Below are positions 26,048 through 35,946 of a stretch of DNA of 64,000 nt, piece after piece. The translations under genes were made by a program, and so were the position numbers. Position 1 is the stretch's first letter, and each line of letters begins with the position of its first letter. This stretch comes from Bacteroidetes bacterium 2013_40CM_41_45. GTDB taxonomy: Bacteria; Bacteroidota; Bacteroidia; AKYH767-A; 2013-40CM-41-45. The stretch covers positions 347,887 through 411,886 of the forward strand of contig NGFH01000002.1 in the NCBI GenBank assembly GCA_002215675.1, given 5' to 3'. The notes beneath the pieces are model-generated. The model was not told the DNA's origin. It worked only from the letters and a program-made list of their open reading frames with translations, and ran no database searches.

Positions 26048-26368
26048 TTTTTCGTTTTTTTGGTTTATTACGCGCAAATATATGGCGAGGTTCGGTTACC
26101 AGACAAATTTATTTTTCAATTTATGAACCTACAAATGTGGAAAAGCTGAGTCTACCCTATGATTTTCAACCAGATAAATTCAAATATGATTCATACAATT
26201 TTTTTTTAATAACATTTCCTTTAAATTCTGTTAAAAAAAAATTCAGGGCTTGTTTTGATTTGTTCTCAAAGTTTTTTATAGCTTGCATTCGATTTAATTT
26301 TATTTTTCTTTACTTTCGTATTGTTTTTTTTTAAATCAACTTTTTCTCACATATAAAAATCAAATCAC
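26048..26368. other. AT-rich gap between divergent outer-membrane genes
   Basis: 321 bases with long A and T runs and no credible gene. It must hold the promoters for the leftward outer-membrane gene and the rightward SusC gene. A TACTTTCG element at 26313-26320, about 48 bases before the SusC start, resembles the -7 consensus. No convincing -33 element is visible. Confidence 0.5.
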
Positions 26369-29300
26369 ATGAAACGACTTCTACTACTGATTGCTGTTAT
26401 TGCAGCATGTTCCTGTCATTGTGCATTTGCCCAAGACAGAACTATTACGGGAAAAGTAACTTCTTCTGAAGACCAGAAAACCATTCCAGGAGTAAGTGTC
26501 TATGTTAAGGGCACTACTATTGCCACATCAACAGATATAGATGGGAATTATAAACTGATGGTTCCTGCATCGGGGAAAACAATTGTTTTCTCTTCTGTTG
26601 GTATGAAAACAAAAGAAGCTGAACTGGGAGCGTCAAACGTTATTGATGCTGTTATGGAACCTGATGTTTTAAAGCTGAATGAGGTTGTTGTTACAGCATT
26701 AGGTATAGAGCGTGAACAAAGGTCGCTCGGCTATTCCACCACAAAAGTTGATGGTGGTAGTGTTGAAAAGTCACGGGAAGCTAATGTTATAAATTCTCTT
26801 GCCGGCAAGGTGGCCGGAATTCAGGTTACAAGCAGCGGAGGTGTGCCCGGGGCATCCAGTAAAATTCTTTTACGGGGAAATAAATCTATTCTTTTAGAAT
26901 CTCAGCCCTTGATGGTTATCGATGGTGTTCCTATGGATAACCGTACAAGGTCTATCGGAAACACGAAAGACTATCCTTTCAACCCATACCTGGAGCAAGT
27001 TAATTACTCGAATCGGGGAATTGATATTAACCCTGACGATATCGACAATATTCAGGTTCTGAAAGGTCCTGCTGCTGCCGTGCTTTATGGTGAAAGAGGG
27101 GCAAACGGGGCTATAATTATTACTACAAAAAGAGCTAAATATGGTCAAAAAACAGAGGTTACCGTGTCTTCCAATGTTGCCTGGGATATGGTTAATAAGC
27201 TTCCTAAGTTCCAGGAAACATACGCTCAGGGAGTTGGCGGAGGAAGTTCATTAAGCACTCCGGTTTATAAGACTCGCACACCCGGCGCGGACGGTATATT
27301 TGGTACAGCTGACGATGGTGCCGGCACTCCTAATTCCTGGGGCCCGACCATGAGCAGCTTGGGGATATCGCCAACTGATAATGTGAAAGACTTTTTCCAA
27401 ACAGGAATGACGTACACAAGTGATGTTTCTGTTTCTTCCGGAAGCGAGAAAAATGCATTCAGGGCGTCTTTATCAAATACCTCTCAAAGCGGAATAGTTC
27501 CGAACACTGATTTCAAAAGGTGGTCGTTCAGAATAAACACCCAGTCTCAGTTCAGCAATAAAATTTCGGTGCAGGGTTATGCTAATTTAATTACGGATGG
27601 TACGCGAAGGGCACAGCAGGGAAGTAATCTTTCCGGCACAATGCTTAGTTTATTCCGTACCCCGGAAAGCTATAATTTAAGGGCGTACGAAGCGAATGGT
27701 TATGAATATGACAATGGAACGGAGGCAAATTATTTCGCCAATTACGATAATCCATTATGGTCTGCCTTAAACAATGTTTACTCCGATAGGAATACCCGGT
27801 TCATTGGAAATGTTACTTTAATGTACCTACCCAAAGATTGGCTTAAGTTTACATTCAGACCAGGAATAGATACCTACACAGACCAAATCTCAAGCATCTA
27901 TGCCGTTGGTTCAAAAAATTCGTTTCAGACGCAACCTGGCCAGGTAACAGACGGGTCAGCCTATTACCAGGAAATTAATACAGACATAATAGGTACGGTT
28001 ACCCACGATTTCAGTAAGAAATTTTCGGGAACTCTTAATGTCGGATGGAATTTGAATCAGCAGCTTGATGATGAAGTATATGCCAGGGGACGAAACCTAG
28101 CGATCAATAAATTCTATAACTTAGGTAATGCCTCTGACTTGTACGGAGAAAATAATACCAACAGACAAAGAGGCATGGCTGGTTTTGCAGATTTTTCGTT
28201 TGCTTATAATGAATTATTGTTTTTAGGAATTACCGGGCGTGACCAATATTCAAGCACTTTTGGTGCAAACAAGAGAAGCTTCTTCTTTCCGGGAGCGAAT
28301 CTTTCCTTTATTTTCACTGAACTGTCTTCTTTGAAAAAGAATCCTAAAACGTTATCGTTCGGCAAATTAAGATTTGCATATGCAACTGCCGGTAAATCCC
28401 CCCAAGCGTATTCTTCAATAAACACTTTTTATAAACCATTCTTTACCGATGGTTTCACCAACGGATTTTCGTTTCCTTATCAAGGGCCGGGTGGAAACGT
28501 AATTGGTTACGCAGATGGACAGGTTATTAAAAACCCTGATTTGGAGCCAGAACTTACCACCGGTATCGAATATGGAGTGGATTTAAAATTGTTTCAGGAT
28601 AGGGTTAATGTAAGTCTTACTCTTTACAATCAGCACTCTAAAAATCTTTTGATTCAACAACCTATTCCCTTTTCAACAGGTAATTGGTTTATCTTAAACA
28701 ATTTAGGTGAAATGACAAATAAGGGAATTGAACTGGAAGTTGGGGGTACTCCTATAAAGACTAAGAATTTTACATGGCTTATTGAAGCCAATTATGCGAA
28801 GAATCAAAATGAGGTTACTAAGCTAGTTAAGGGAGCGGAGCAAATTGAAGTTGAAGTCGGATTTGGAGACCCTGGCGTATTCATTAAGGAGAATGAACCA
28901 TTCGGTGTTATCTATGGTACAACCTGGGAAAGAAATTCGGGCGGACAGCTTATCATAGGCACAGATGGATTACCGATACCTTCAGTCCAGTTATCAAAAA
29001 TAGGAGATGGTTTCCCCGAGATAACGGCCGGAATAAGAAATACATTTACATATAAGAATTTAACGCTTTCCGGTTTGATTGACATACGCGGTAAATTCCA
29101 GATTTGGAATGGAACCCAGGCAAGGTTGAACCGCATTGGCCGTTCAGAGGATTCGCAAGACCGTGAACACACTTTTATTATCGAAGGTGTTAAACAAGAC
29201 GGTACGCCAAATAATGTCCCCGTTGAAGCTATTGACTATTGGCAGGTTTACAAAGGAGATTTTGGAGCTTCAGAAAACACAATTCAAGAAGCAAGCTGGG

Positions 29301-29527
29301 TTCGCTTAAGAGAAATTTCTTTGGGTTATACATTCAAGGATTTAAAGAAGGTATTTAGGTCTATAGAACTGACTCTTATGGCAAGAAATCTGTGGCTGAA
29401 GACAGACTATGCCGGTATTGACCCTGAGCAAAGTTTAACCGGTGCGGGTTCCAAATATTCAGGTGTTGATTGGTTTGGAATGCCCAATACCAAGTCTATC
29501 AATTTTGGTGTTAAGGCAACATATTAA
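26369..29527 (+). CDS. SusC/RagA-type TonB-dependent outer-membrane transporter
   Basis: 1052 residues. A signal peptide (ending HCAFAQ) is followed by the carboxypeptidase-regulatory-like domain (ITGKVTSSEDQKTIPGVSVY). The TonB-dependent plug follows (LAGKVAGIQVTSSGGVPGAS, ILLRGNKSI, IDGVPMDNR, VLKGPAAAVLYGERGANGAI). The rest is the 22-strand barrel, ending in KSINFGVKATY. It imports a large nutrient together with the SusD lipoprotein encoded 40 bases downstream. No glycoside hydrolase, peptidase or regulator lies beside it, so the substrate is unknown. Confidence 0.96.
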   Translation: MKRLLLLIAVIAACSCHCAFAQDRTITGKVTSSEDQKTIPGVSVYVKGTTIATSTDIDGNYKLMVPASGKTIVFSSVGMKTKEAELGASNVIDAVMEPDVLKLNEVVVTALGIEREQRSLGYSTTKVDGGSVEKSREANVINSLAGKVAGIQVTSSGGVPGASSKILLRGNKSILLESQPLMVIDGVPMDNRTRSIGNTKDYPFNPYLEQVNYSNRGIDINPDDIDNIQVLKGPAAAVLYGERGANGAIIITTKRAKYGQKTEVTVSSNVAWDMVNKLPKFQETYAQGVGGGSSLSTPVYKTRTPGADGIFGTADDGAGTPNSWGPTMSSLGISPTDNVKDFFQTGMTYTSDVSVSSGSEKNAFRASLSNTSQSGIVPNTDFKRWSFRINTQSQFSNKISVQGYANLITDGTRRAQQGSNLSGTMLSLFRTPESYNLRAYEANGYEYDNGTEANYFANYDNPLWSALNNVYSDRNTRFIGNVTLMYLPKDWLKFTFRPGIDTYTDQISSIYAVGSKNSFQTQPGQVTDGSAYYQEINTDIIGTVTHDFSKKFSGTLNVGWNLNQQLDDEVYARGRNLAINKFYNLGNASDLYGENNTNRQRGMAGFADFSFAYNELLFLGITGRDQYSSTFGANKRSFFFPGANLSFIFTELSSLKKNPKTLSFGKLRFAYATAGKSPQAYSSINTFYKPFFTDGFTNGFSFPYQGPGGNVIGYADGQVIKNPDLEPELTTGIEYGVDLKLFQDRVNVSLTLYNQHSKNLLIQQPIPFSTGNWFILNNLGEMTNKGIELEVGGTPIKTKNFTWLIEANYAKNQNEVTKLVKGAEQIEVEVGFGDPGVFIKENEPFGVIYGTTWERNSGGQLIIGTDGLPIPSVQLSKIGDGFPEITAGIRNTFTYKNLTLSGLIDIRGKFQIWNGTQARLNRIGRSEDSQDREHTFIIEGVKQDGTPNNVPVEAIDYWQVYKGDFGASENTIQEASWVRLREISLGYTFKDLKKVFRSIELTLMARNLWLKTDYAGIDPEQSLTGAGSKYSGVDWFGMPNTKSINFGVKATY

Positions 29528-29567
29528 ATAAACGGAATTGCAAAAAAATATTATAAAACTTAAAGTT

Positions 29568-30965
29568 ATGAAAAAACTAATTCTGATTGCGCTCACAGCG
29601 ATTTTTACGTTTGCAGATACCGGATGTAAAAAATATGTATCGCAAGATGATAACGACCCTAATAATCCCACCGACGTTACGATGCCCACATTGCTGCCAA
29701 CAATTGAGGTAACCATATTTGCTACATATACAGGGCAAATGTCGCGTAATGCGGGTATGTGGACTCAGCATTTTTCAGGATGTCTTTTCCAGGAGGTTGA
29801 GCAGGGCCGCTATTCAGTTTCTGAAAATGACGTTCAAAATGATTGGAATACCCTATATACCAACGGTGTTCGTAATGCAAACATTTTGATACAGAAAGCG
29901 GGTGCAACTTCACCTTATTATGCTGGAATTGGAAAAGTGTGTAAAGCTTTGTTATTAGGTTTGTCTACTGATTACTGGGGTGATATTCCCTCGAGTCAGG
30001 CCGGACTTGGAATTGCAAATCTTACACCCGGATATGATGCTCAGCAAGTTGTAATTTCTGATATTCAAGCCCTGTTGTCAGACGCGATTGCAAATCTGAG
30101 TGTTTCTGCTTCAGCCAATGCTCTATTGCCTGGTGCGGATGACCTTATAAATAGTGGTGATGCAGCCAAGTGGACGAAAACCGCGTGGATTCTTAAAGCA
30201 AGGTATGCAAACAGAATCAGCAAGAGAGACCCTTCCGGGTCAGCCACAAATGCACTTAGCTATATTAACAGTGCTAACCTCACAGATAATAGTGATGACG
30301 CTAATGCTAACTTTAGCTCCTCCGGAGGAACAGCCACCAACCCGTGGTTTGCATTTGAACAGGATAGAGGAGGTTATATCCGGCTTTGTCAAACATTGGT
30401 CGATACGATGGTCGCTTTAAATGACCCTCGTCTTCCTTTCTATGCTGCACCGGACGCAAGCGCTGGTTTTTCAGGAGCTCCTATTGATGGAAATGGCGCC
30501 GATACCACATCTTATGTTTCCGACTATTACGCCGGTGCCGACAGTCCTTTGCCATTAGTTACATATGTGGAAGCCATGTTTATCAAAGCAGAAGCAGCTT
30601 TAAGAAGCGGAGATGCTGCTACAGCTCAGACAGCTTATTTAGCAGCGCTGTCTTCATCTTTAAACAGATACTCAGGAGTTGATACAACAATGGTTAATGC
30701 ATACATTGTTGCAAACGGAACTTTAGTTGGAACTCCTACTCAAATGCAGCAGCGAATTATGTTCCAGAAATGGATTTCAAATTTTCTGCAACCCGAAGCC
30801 TGGGCCGACTGGCGCAGAACCGACATGCCGTCTCTTACTCCAAATCCCTCGGGTGTTCAGGGTACGATCCCGAGAAGATACCCTACCGAGCAAAATGAAA
30901 GGTTGTATAACCCTAATGCTGTAGTAGTTTCAAACCTCACTTCTCATGTGTGGTGGGACCAATAA
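29568..30965 (+). CDS. SusD/RagB-type nutrient-binding lipoprotein
   Basis: 465 residues from MKKLILIALTAIFTFADTGC; the lipobox Cys is followed by KKYVSQDD, with an acidic patch that suits surface export. Helical SusD features include RNANILIQKA, CKALLLGLSTDYWGDIP, and the C-terminal TQMQQRIMFQKWISNFLQPEAWADWRRTD. It belongs to the shorter SusD-like branch. It caps the SusC channel and binds ligand. An upstream TTG in frame is rejected because it would precede the signal peptide by ten residues. Confidence 0.94.
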   Translation: MKKLILIALTAIFTFADTGCKKYVSQDDNDPNNPTDVTMPTLLPTIEVTIFATYTGQMSRNAGMWTQHFSGCLFQEVEQGRYSVSENDVQNDWNTLYTNGVRNANILIQKAGATSPYYAGIGKVCKALLLGLSTDYWGDIPSSQAGLGIANLTPGYDAQQVVISDIQALLSDAIANLSVSASANALLPGADDLINSGDAAKWTKTAWILKARYANRISKRDPSGSATNALSYINSANLTDNSDDANANFSSSGGTATNPWFAFEQDRGGYIRLCQTLVDTMVALNDPRLPFYAAPDASAGFSGAPIDGNGADTTSYVSDYYAGADSPLPLVTYVEAMFIKAEAALRSGDAATAQTAYLAALSSSLNRYSGVDTTMVNAYIVANGTLVGTPTQMQQRIMFQKWISNFLQPEAWADWRRTDMPSLTPNPSGVQGTIPRRYPTEQNERLYNPNAVVVSNLTSHVWWDQ

Positions 30966-30981
30966 CCTAAATTCTTTTGAT

Positions 30982-31016
30982 AAAAAAGGGCTTTCCTCTG
31001 GTAAGCCCTTTTTTGT
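30982..31016 (+). terminator. Terminator after the SusC/SusD pair
   Basis: AAAAAAGGGCTT (30982-30993) pairs with AAGCCCTTTTTT (31003-31014) around a short loop and is followed by further T residues, 17 bases after the SusD stop. Confidence 0.88.
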
Positions 31017-31055
31017 TTTTTGTGTTCGGACCCTGATTCTAAGTTCTACATAATT

Positions 31056-32357
31056 ATGAATGGAAAAATAAATGCTATCTGCATTATAATTTTCCTTTTG
31101 CTTGTCCCTGCCTTCCTTTTTGCACAATCTAATTTCGTGAAGGGTCGAGTAATCACATTTGCAGGAGATACTTTGACCGGACAAATAAATGACCGAAACT
31201 GGCTTCGCAACCCCGAAAGAATCACTTTTAAAATCAATGATTCAGAACAAAGCTTTAAGCCGTCAGAAATCAAAGCTGCAGTAATTGACTCGGGGGATTA
31301 TTTCCAGAGCACCATAGTTCACATTGACAAAATTTATTCCCAGGCCATAAATATTTCTAAGGTAAATTCAACCGATGCTTCGACTAAAGATACCATATTT
31401 TTAAGAGTATTGATTAAAGGAGCACTTTCTCTTTATTTATTTACCGATGACAACCTTAGAGAGCATTTTTTTCTTAAGTCTGATTCGAGTGATTTCATTG
31501 AATTGATTTATAAAAAAGTCCCATACGATCCTAACAGTAAAAATTATGAACACATAAGTTATGTGTATATAAACTCAAACTACAAAGGGCAGCTCAAAAT
31601 ATTTATGCGTCAATGCGCTTCCGTAACTGAATCGAAAATTGACAACACTGATTATTCTGAAAAAGATTTGTCAGAATTGTTTAAGGAATACAATCAATGT
31701 TTGCCAGGCAATAAGATTGAGTATATCAGCCAAAGTAAGATATATCCTACTTCGTTCAATATAATAATCGGGTTAGATATTGCGCAAGTAAGTTTCCTGG
31801 GTGCTGACATTTACTCACAATTAGAAAAAGGGGATTTTTCTAAATCATATCGTCCGATTTTAGGTATTCGGATTATTCTTCCTGTAGGCCGCCTTCGTGA
31901 CAAGTACAGTATAGTAAATGACTTGATGTGGCGGCAATACAATACTACTTCCCGTTATTACGGTGATTTTAATTATGAATATAACATTCGGTTTAAAACA
32001 GATTATTTGAAACTAAACGTTGCTTTCAGATATAAGCAACCTTCAGATTTTATTGAGCCGTACATTATTTGCGGACTTACATATTCTTATTTGTTGAATT
32101 GTATTAACGAAAAGTATAAAATCAATCATAATACTTTAATTGGTACATATAGTTCAAGAGAAACCTTTGGAGATGCAATAAATAATCCAGCACCTTTTGA
32201 CTTCGGTTTTTTTGGAGGCATCGGAGTGCGTTATAAAAGGTTTGGCTTTGAATCACAATATGAACGTACAAGAGGACTTTCAAATAATGGCGGTTTAGCT
32301 TCACCTGTAAATACATTTTATTTTCTTATTTCATTCTGGTTATCAAAATCAAATTAA
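31056..32357 (+). CDS. Secreted protein, predicted outer-membrane barrel, function unknown
   Basis: 433 residues from MNGKINAICIIIFLLLVPAF, a signal peptide ending at LFAQ. The N-terminal half (VKGRVITFAGDTLTGQINDR, ITFKINDSEQSFKPSEIKA) looks like a soluble beta-rich domain. The second half (from about 225) has long aromatic beta strands and ends TFYFLISFWLSKSN, suggesting a barrel anchor. I do not recognise a named family. It follows the SusC/SusD terminator, so it is probably a separate unit. Confidence 0.7.
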   Translation: MNGKINAICIIIFLLLVPAFLFAQSNFVKGRVITFAGDTLTGQINDRNWLRNPERITFKINDSEQSFKPSEIKAAVIDSGDYFQSTIVHIDKIYSQAINISKVNSTDASTKDTIFLRVLIKGALSLYLFTDDNLREHFFLKSDSSDFIELIYKKVPYDPNSKNYEHISYVYINSNYKGQLKIFMRQCASVTESKIDNTDYSEKDLSELFKEYNQCLPGNKIEYISQSKIYPTSFNIIIGLDIAQVSFLGADIYSQLEKGDFSKSYRPILGIRIILPVGRLRDKYSIVNDLMWRQYNTTSRYYGDFNYEYNIRFKTDYLKLNVAFRYKQPSDFIEPYIICGLTYSYLLNCINEKYKINHNTLIGTYSSRETFGDAINNPAPFDFGFFGGIGVRYKRFGFESQYERTRGLSNNGGLASPVNTFYFLISFWLSKSN

Positions 32358-32371
32358 AATCATTTAGACGC

Positions 32372-33556
32372 TTAAATCAATCTTATCGCTTTTGCATGTG
32401 ATGTTACTTGAAAATGGTTTTCGCCAACGCCAGAAATATTAATCAACCCGGGTTGTTTACCTTTTTCAATCGAACCAAACTGTCCTGTTATACCAAGCAG
32501 GTCAGCGCCATTTAAAGTTGCCCATTTTAATATTTCTTCAAACTTAATTTCAGGAAAATTTTTCTGAACGGTTTTTATTTCTTCCAGTATTGAAAGCTGA
32601 TGGTTTGAAGCGAGGCTGTCTGTGCCAAGAGTGATTTTAAGTTTTTTATCGTAAAACATTTTTATATCGGGAAGCCGGTTTTCAATGTAGAGGTTTGCAT
32701 TCGGGCAAAAACACCAATACAGGTTCGGGTTATAATTCATTGCCACATCAATCTCATCACGTGTTGTATGAATATTATGCACCAACTGAATTTTACCTTT
32801 TCCTGGCAGATGAGGCAGGACAGACAGCAGTGAACTTTTCCCCGTCGGCTCAAAAAAGGATGCATCAATACCCAGCGCCTCAAGACGTTTCAGAATTTTC
32901 CCTGTCTTATTGAGAAACAAAAGATTTTCATCTGCATTTTCCTGGTTGTGCATGGTGAGGACAGAATTATTTTCTTCAGCATACTTCCTTATTCTTTTCA
33001 GCAAAGGAATAGAAGCAGAATACGGCGCATGCATGGTTAAAGAGACATTCTTGTTCTTCAGTTCTTCTGCAAGCTGGATTCCTTTCTCAAATGCATATTC
33101 AGCTCTTGATGGATGAAAACCGAGCAATTCAATAAACGTGTGGTAAAATATTTTACTTTTTGTTTTGGTTCTGAAAGAATAATTTTTATTGGAAATATCG
33201 CCAACAGCAACAATCCCTGCACTGTACATTTCTGCATCTGCTTTTTCTGATGCGCTTATAATTTCATCTTCACTTGCAGCGCGTAAAGATTCGATGCCCA
33301 TTATAAATTCATCCAATCCGGCTTTTTCAGGAATCGCTCCTTTAAGGTGAGAGAGTTCAAGATGACAGTGCGCATTTACAAACCCCGGAACAATAATTCC
33401 CTGGTAATATTCCAATTCCCCCTCTTCTTTGGAGAGGGGGTTAGGGGGTGAGGCGATTTCAAGAATCTTCCCTTCCCCGTCCGTAACTACTACTCCATTT
33501 TTTATGGGTGGTGACGAAACAGGAAAAATGATATCTGCTGAAAATTTTCGGGCCAT
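32372..33556 (-). CDS. Amidohydrolase (deaminase-like) with an in-frame repeat insertion
   Basis: 394 residues from MARKFSADIIFPVSS. Metal-binding segments of the amidohydrolase barrel are intact: GFVNAHCHLELSHL, MHAPYSAS, LTMHNQENADE, LVHNIHTT and the final LGTDSLASNHQLSILEE. The sequence resembles S-adenosylhomocysteine/aminodeoxyfutalosine or chlorohydrolase-type deaminases, but the substrate is uncertain. Residues about 35-46 (SPPNPLSKEEGE) are encoded by copy B of the CCCTCTCC palindrome, placed in the loop between the N-terminal beta-sandwich and the barrel. It is divergent from rlmN. Confidence 0.88.
   Translation of the reverse strand: MARKFSADIIFPVSSPPIKNGVVVTDGEGKILEIASPPNPLSKEEGELEYYQGIIVPGFVNAHCHLELSHLKGAIPEKAGLDEFIMGIESLRAASEDEIISASEKADAEMYSAGIVAVGDISNKNYSFRTKTKSKIFYHTFIELLGFHPSRAEYAFEKGIQLAEELKNKNVSLTMHAPYSASIPLLKRIRKYAEENNSVLTMHNQENADENLLFLNKTGKILKRLEALGIDASFFEPTGKSSLLSVLPHLPGKGKIQLVHNIHTTRDEIDVAMNYNPNLYWCFCPNANLYIENRLPDIKMFYDKKLKITLGTDSLASNHQLSILEEIKTVQKNFPEIKFEEILKWATLNGADLLGITGQFGSIEKGKQPGLINISGVGENHFQVTSHAKAIRLI
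33418..33454 (+). repeat. CCCTCTCC/GGAGAGGG palindrome, copy B (inside amidohydrolase)
   Basis: CCCCCTCTTC-TTT-GGAGAGGGGG then TTAGGGGGTGAGGC. It is read through in frame on the minus strand as a Pro/Ser/Lys/Glu-rich peptide, with no stop. Confidence 0.9.
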
Positions 33557-33649
33557 AATATTGCAAAGTAAAACACACTTTTTAATTCTCAGCCATATAT
33601 TATCCCCTTTCTTCACGGAAAACAGAGTAGGGAGTGAGGTGCGTTCTCG

Positions 33650-33657
33650 TACTTTTG
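33650..33657 (+). promoter_or_regulatory. -7 promoter box of rlmN
   Basis: TACTTTTG lies 4 bases before the GTG start. The 11 bases TACTTTTGCAC are identical to those in front of yqeY. Transcription would start at or inside the start codon. Confidence 0.6.
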
Positions 33658-33661
33658 CACC

Positions 33662-34729
33662 GTGGAAACAGTAAATCAGAAACCAAATATCCGTTCGCTT
33701 TCACTTGCTGAATTGGAACATTTTTTTACCTCGGCAGGGGAAAAACCGTATCGTGCAAGGCAGGTGGGTGAATGGCTGTGGAAAAAATCCGCTTGGTCTT
33801 TTGATGAAATGACATCGCTTTCTATTGAAATAAGGAAACTTCTTGAAGAGAATTTCAATATCAATCATCTTACGGTTTCAAATCAGCAGGTAAGCAGCGA
33901 CCGCACTATCAAAAACGCATTCCGCCTTTATGACGGCAACACAATAGAAGGCGTTTTGATTCCGACTACAAAAAGAATGACGGCTTGTGTTTCATCGCAA
34001 GTAGGCTGTAGTCTTACTTGTAAGTTTTGCGCCACCGGCAAGTTGGAAAGAATCAGAAATCTTGAAGCCGATGAAATCTACGACCAGGTAGTTGTTATCA
34101 GCCGGCAGGCAACGGAGAAATACAGCAAGCCACTCACCAACATCGTATACATGGGAATGGGTGAGCCGTTGCTCAATTACCAGAATGTTCTTCAGTCCAT
34201 AGAAAAAATTACATCGCAAAGCGGCTTAGGCATGGCGCAGAAAAGAATTACAGTTTCAACAGCCGGAATTGCGAAAATGATTTGTAAGCTGGGAGATGAC
34301 AAAGTGAAATTTAACCTTGCACTTTCTCTGCACGCTGCCAGCGATGAAAAGAGAAGCAGCATTATGCCTATCAACGATTCTAATTCACTTGCTTCTTTAA
34401 AAGATGCTTTAAGATATTATTACGAAAAGACAGGAAACCCTGTGACATACGAGTATATCATCTTCAAAAACTTTAACGACTCGATAAAAGATGCTGAAGA
34501 GCTTGCGCGTTTTTGCGGAGTTGTTCCGAGTAAGGTGAACATCATTGAATACAATGCTACCGGTGACGGGCTTTTTAATAAAGCCGATGAAGACAGGACG
34601 ATGGCTTTCAGAAATTATTTAGAGAGCAGAAGGATTACAGCTAAAATCCGCAGGAGCAGGGGTAGGGATATTGATGCTGCCTGCGGACAGCTTGCAAACA
34701 AATTCCCCTCTCCTTTGGAGAGGGGTTAG
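33662..34729 (+). CDS. rlmN: 23S rRNA/tRNA adenine C2-methyltransferase RlmN
   Basis: 355 residues with a GTG start. The radical-SAM cluster motif is CSLTCKFCATGKLERIRNLE (Cys at about 117, 121, 124). Supporting motifs include NIVYMGMGEPLLNY, ITVSTAGIA, LALSLHAASDEKRSSIMP and NYNA-like IIEYNATGD. The C-terminal Cys of DAACGQLANK is the methyl-accepting residue. It methylates A2503 of 23S rRNA and A37 of some tRNAs. The final residues FPSPLERG and the TAG stop come from copy C of the CCCTCTCC palindrome. Confidence 0.97.
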   Translation: METVNQKPNIRSLSLAELEHFFTSAGEKPYRARQVGEWLWKKSAWSFDEMTSLSIEIRKLLEENFNINHLTVSNQQVSSDRTIKNAFRLYDGNTIEGVLIPTTKRMTACVSSQVGCSLTCKFCATGKLERIRNLEADEIYDQVVVISRQATEKYSKPLTNIVYMGMGEPLLNYQNVLQSIEKITSQSGLGMAQKRITVSTAGIAKMICKLGDDKVKFNLALSLHAASDEKRSSIMPINDSNSLASLKDALRYYYEKTGNPVTYEYIIFKNFNDSIKDAEELARFCGVVPSKVNIIEYNATGDGLFNKADEDRTMAFRNYLESRRITAKIRRSRGRDIDAACGQLANKFPSPLERG

Positions 34730-34738
34730 GGGTGAGGC
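34705..34738 (+). repeat. CCCTCTCC/GGAGAGGG palindrome, copy C (end of rlmN)
   Basis: CCCCTCTCC-TTT-GGAGAGGGG then TTAGGGGTGAGGC. The TTAG after the palindrome supplies the TAG stop codon of rlmN. The native 3' end of the gene appears to have been replaced. Confidence 0.92.
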
Positions 34739-34743
34739 TTTAG

Positions 34744-35946
34744 TTAAGCTTTTTCAATTACGACAGCCACTCCCTGCCCCACGCCAACACACATCGTAAC
34801 CAAAGCATAGCGCTTATTACGCTCGCGCAATTCAAGAGCAGCGCTTAGTAAAATTCTTGCTCCGCTCATTCCAAGAGGATGACCGAGCGCAATAGCGCCA
34901 CCGTTCGGATTTATTCTTTCGTCATCATCTTTCAATCCCCATGCACGTATGCAGGCAAGGCATTGCGCGGCAAAGGCTTCGTTCAGTTCAATCACATCCA
35001 TATCACTCATCTTTAATCCCGCTTTTGCAAGTGCACGATTAGCTGCTTCCACAGGGCCTATTCCCATAATGCGCGGCTCCACGCCATGAGATGCGGAAGA
35101 AATAATTTTCGCCAGCGGTTTCAGGTTGTATTTTTTGATTCCATTTTCAGAAGCAAATAAAAGCGCTGCCGCTCCATCATTGAGGCCAGCAGAATTTCCG
35201 GCTGTAACGCTTCCGTCTTTTTTAAAGGCAGGTTTTAGTTTTGCAAGAATTTCAGGAGTAGTATCGGGCTTCATGAATTCATCGTGCTCAAATAAAATAG
35301 TTGACTTCTTGTTTTGGATTTCCACCCCAATAATTTCTCTGGCGAAGCGTCCTTTCTGTTTTGCAGCGGCCGCCTTTTTTTGAGAGCGAAAAGCGAATGC
35401 ATCCTGGTCTTCTCTTGAAATAGGTTTCAGCTGGGTTAGATTCTCTGCTGTTTCACCCATGCTATCGGTACCATACATTTCTTTCATCTTCGGATTTATA
35501 AATCTCCATCCGAAGCTGGAATCGTACATCTGCGCATCACGCCCGTACGGAGTTGACGTCTTTGAAATCACCCACGGCCCGCGCGTCATGTTTTCAACGC
35601 CACCTGAAATAATCAAATCGGCATCACCGGTCATAATTTGCCGGGCTGCATTAATGCTTGCCGATAATCCTGAAGCGCATAACCGGTTAACCGTTTCACC
35701 CGGAACCGAAACCGGATATCCTGCGAGCAGAAGTGACATGCGCGCGACATTGCGGTTATCCTCTCCTGCCTGGTTGGCGCAGCCAAGAATTACATCCGTA
35801 ATTTCTTTTGCATCAATACCTGGATTTCTTTTGAGCAGCTCCTTCAAAACAAGCGCAGCCAAATCATCGGTACGAACGCTTGCAAGCGTTCCTCCGAAAC
35901 TCCCAATGGGGGTACGAATGCCGTCAATTATAAATGCTTGTTTCAT
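34744..35946 (-). CDS. Thiolase, 3-oxoadipyl-CoA/acetyl-CoA acyltransferase type
   Basis: 400 residues. The nucleophile Cys is in [17 protein letters not shown] (about residue 90). The His of [19 protein letters not shown] and the Cys of TMCVGVGQG complete the active site. The wording [16 protein letters not shown]...[14 protein letters not shown] and [14 protein letters not shown] is typical of the PcaF/PaaJ branch acting in beta-ketoadipate or phenylacetate breakdown. Its start codon shares one base with the stop of the upstream thioesterase (TAATG), so the two are translationally coupled. Other paa genes are not in the window. Confidence 0.92.
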   Translation of the reverse strand: MKQAFIIDGIRTPIGSFGGTLASVRTDDLAALVLKELLKRNPGIDAKEITDVILGCANQAGEDNRNVARMSLLLAGYPVSVPGETVNRLCASGLSASINAARQIMTGDADLIISGGVENMTRGPWVISKTSTPYGRDAQMYDSSFGWRFINPKMKEMYGTDSMGETAENLTQLKPISREDQDAFAFRSQKKAAAAKQKGRFAREIIGVEIQNKKSTILFEHDEFMKPDTTPEILAKLKPAFKKDGSVTAGNSAGLNDGAAALLFASENGIKKYNLKPLAKIISSASHGVEPRIMGIGPVEAANRALAKAGLKMSDMDVIELNEAFAAQCLACIRAWGLKDDDERINPNGGAIALGHPLGMSGARILLSAALELRERNKRYALVTMCVGVGQGVAVVIEKA

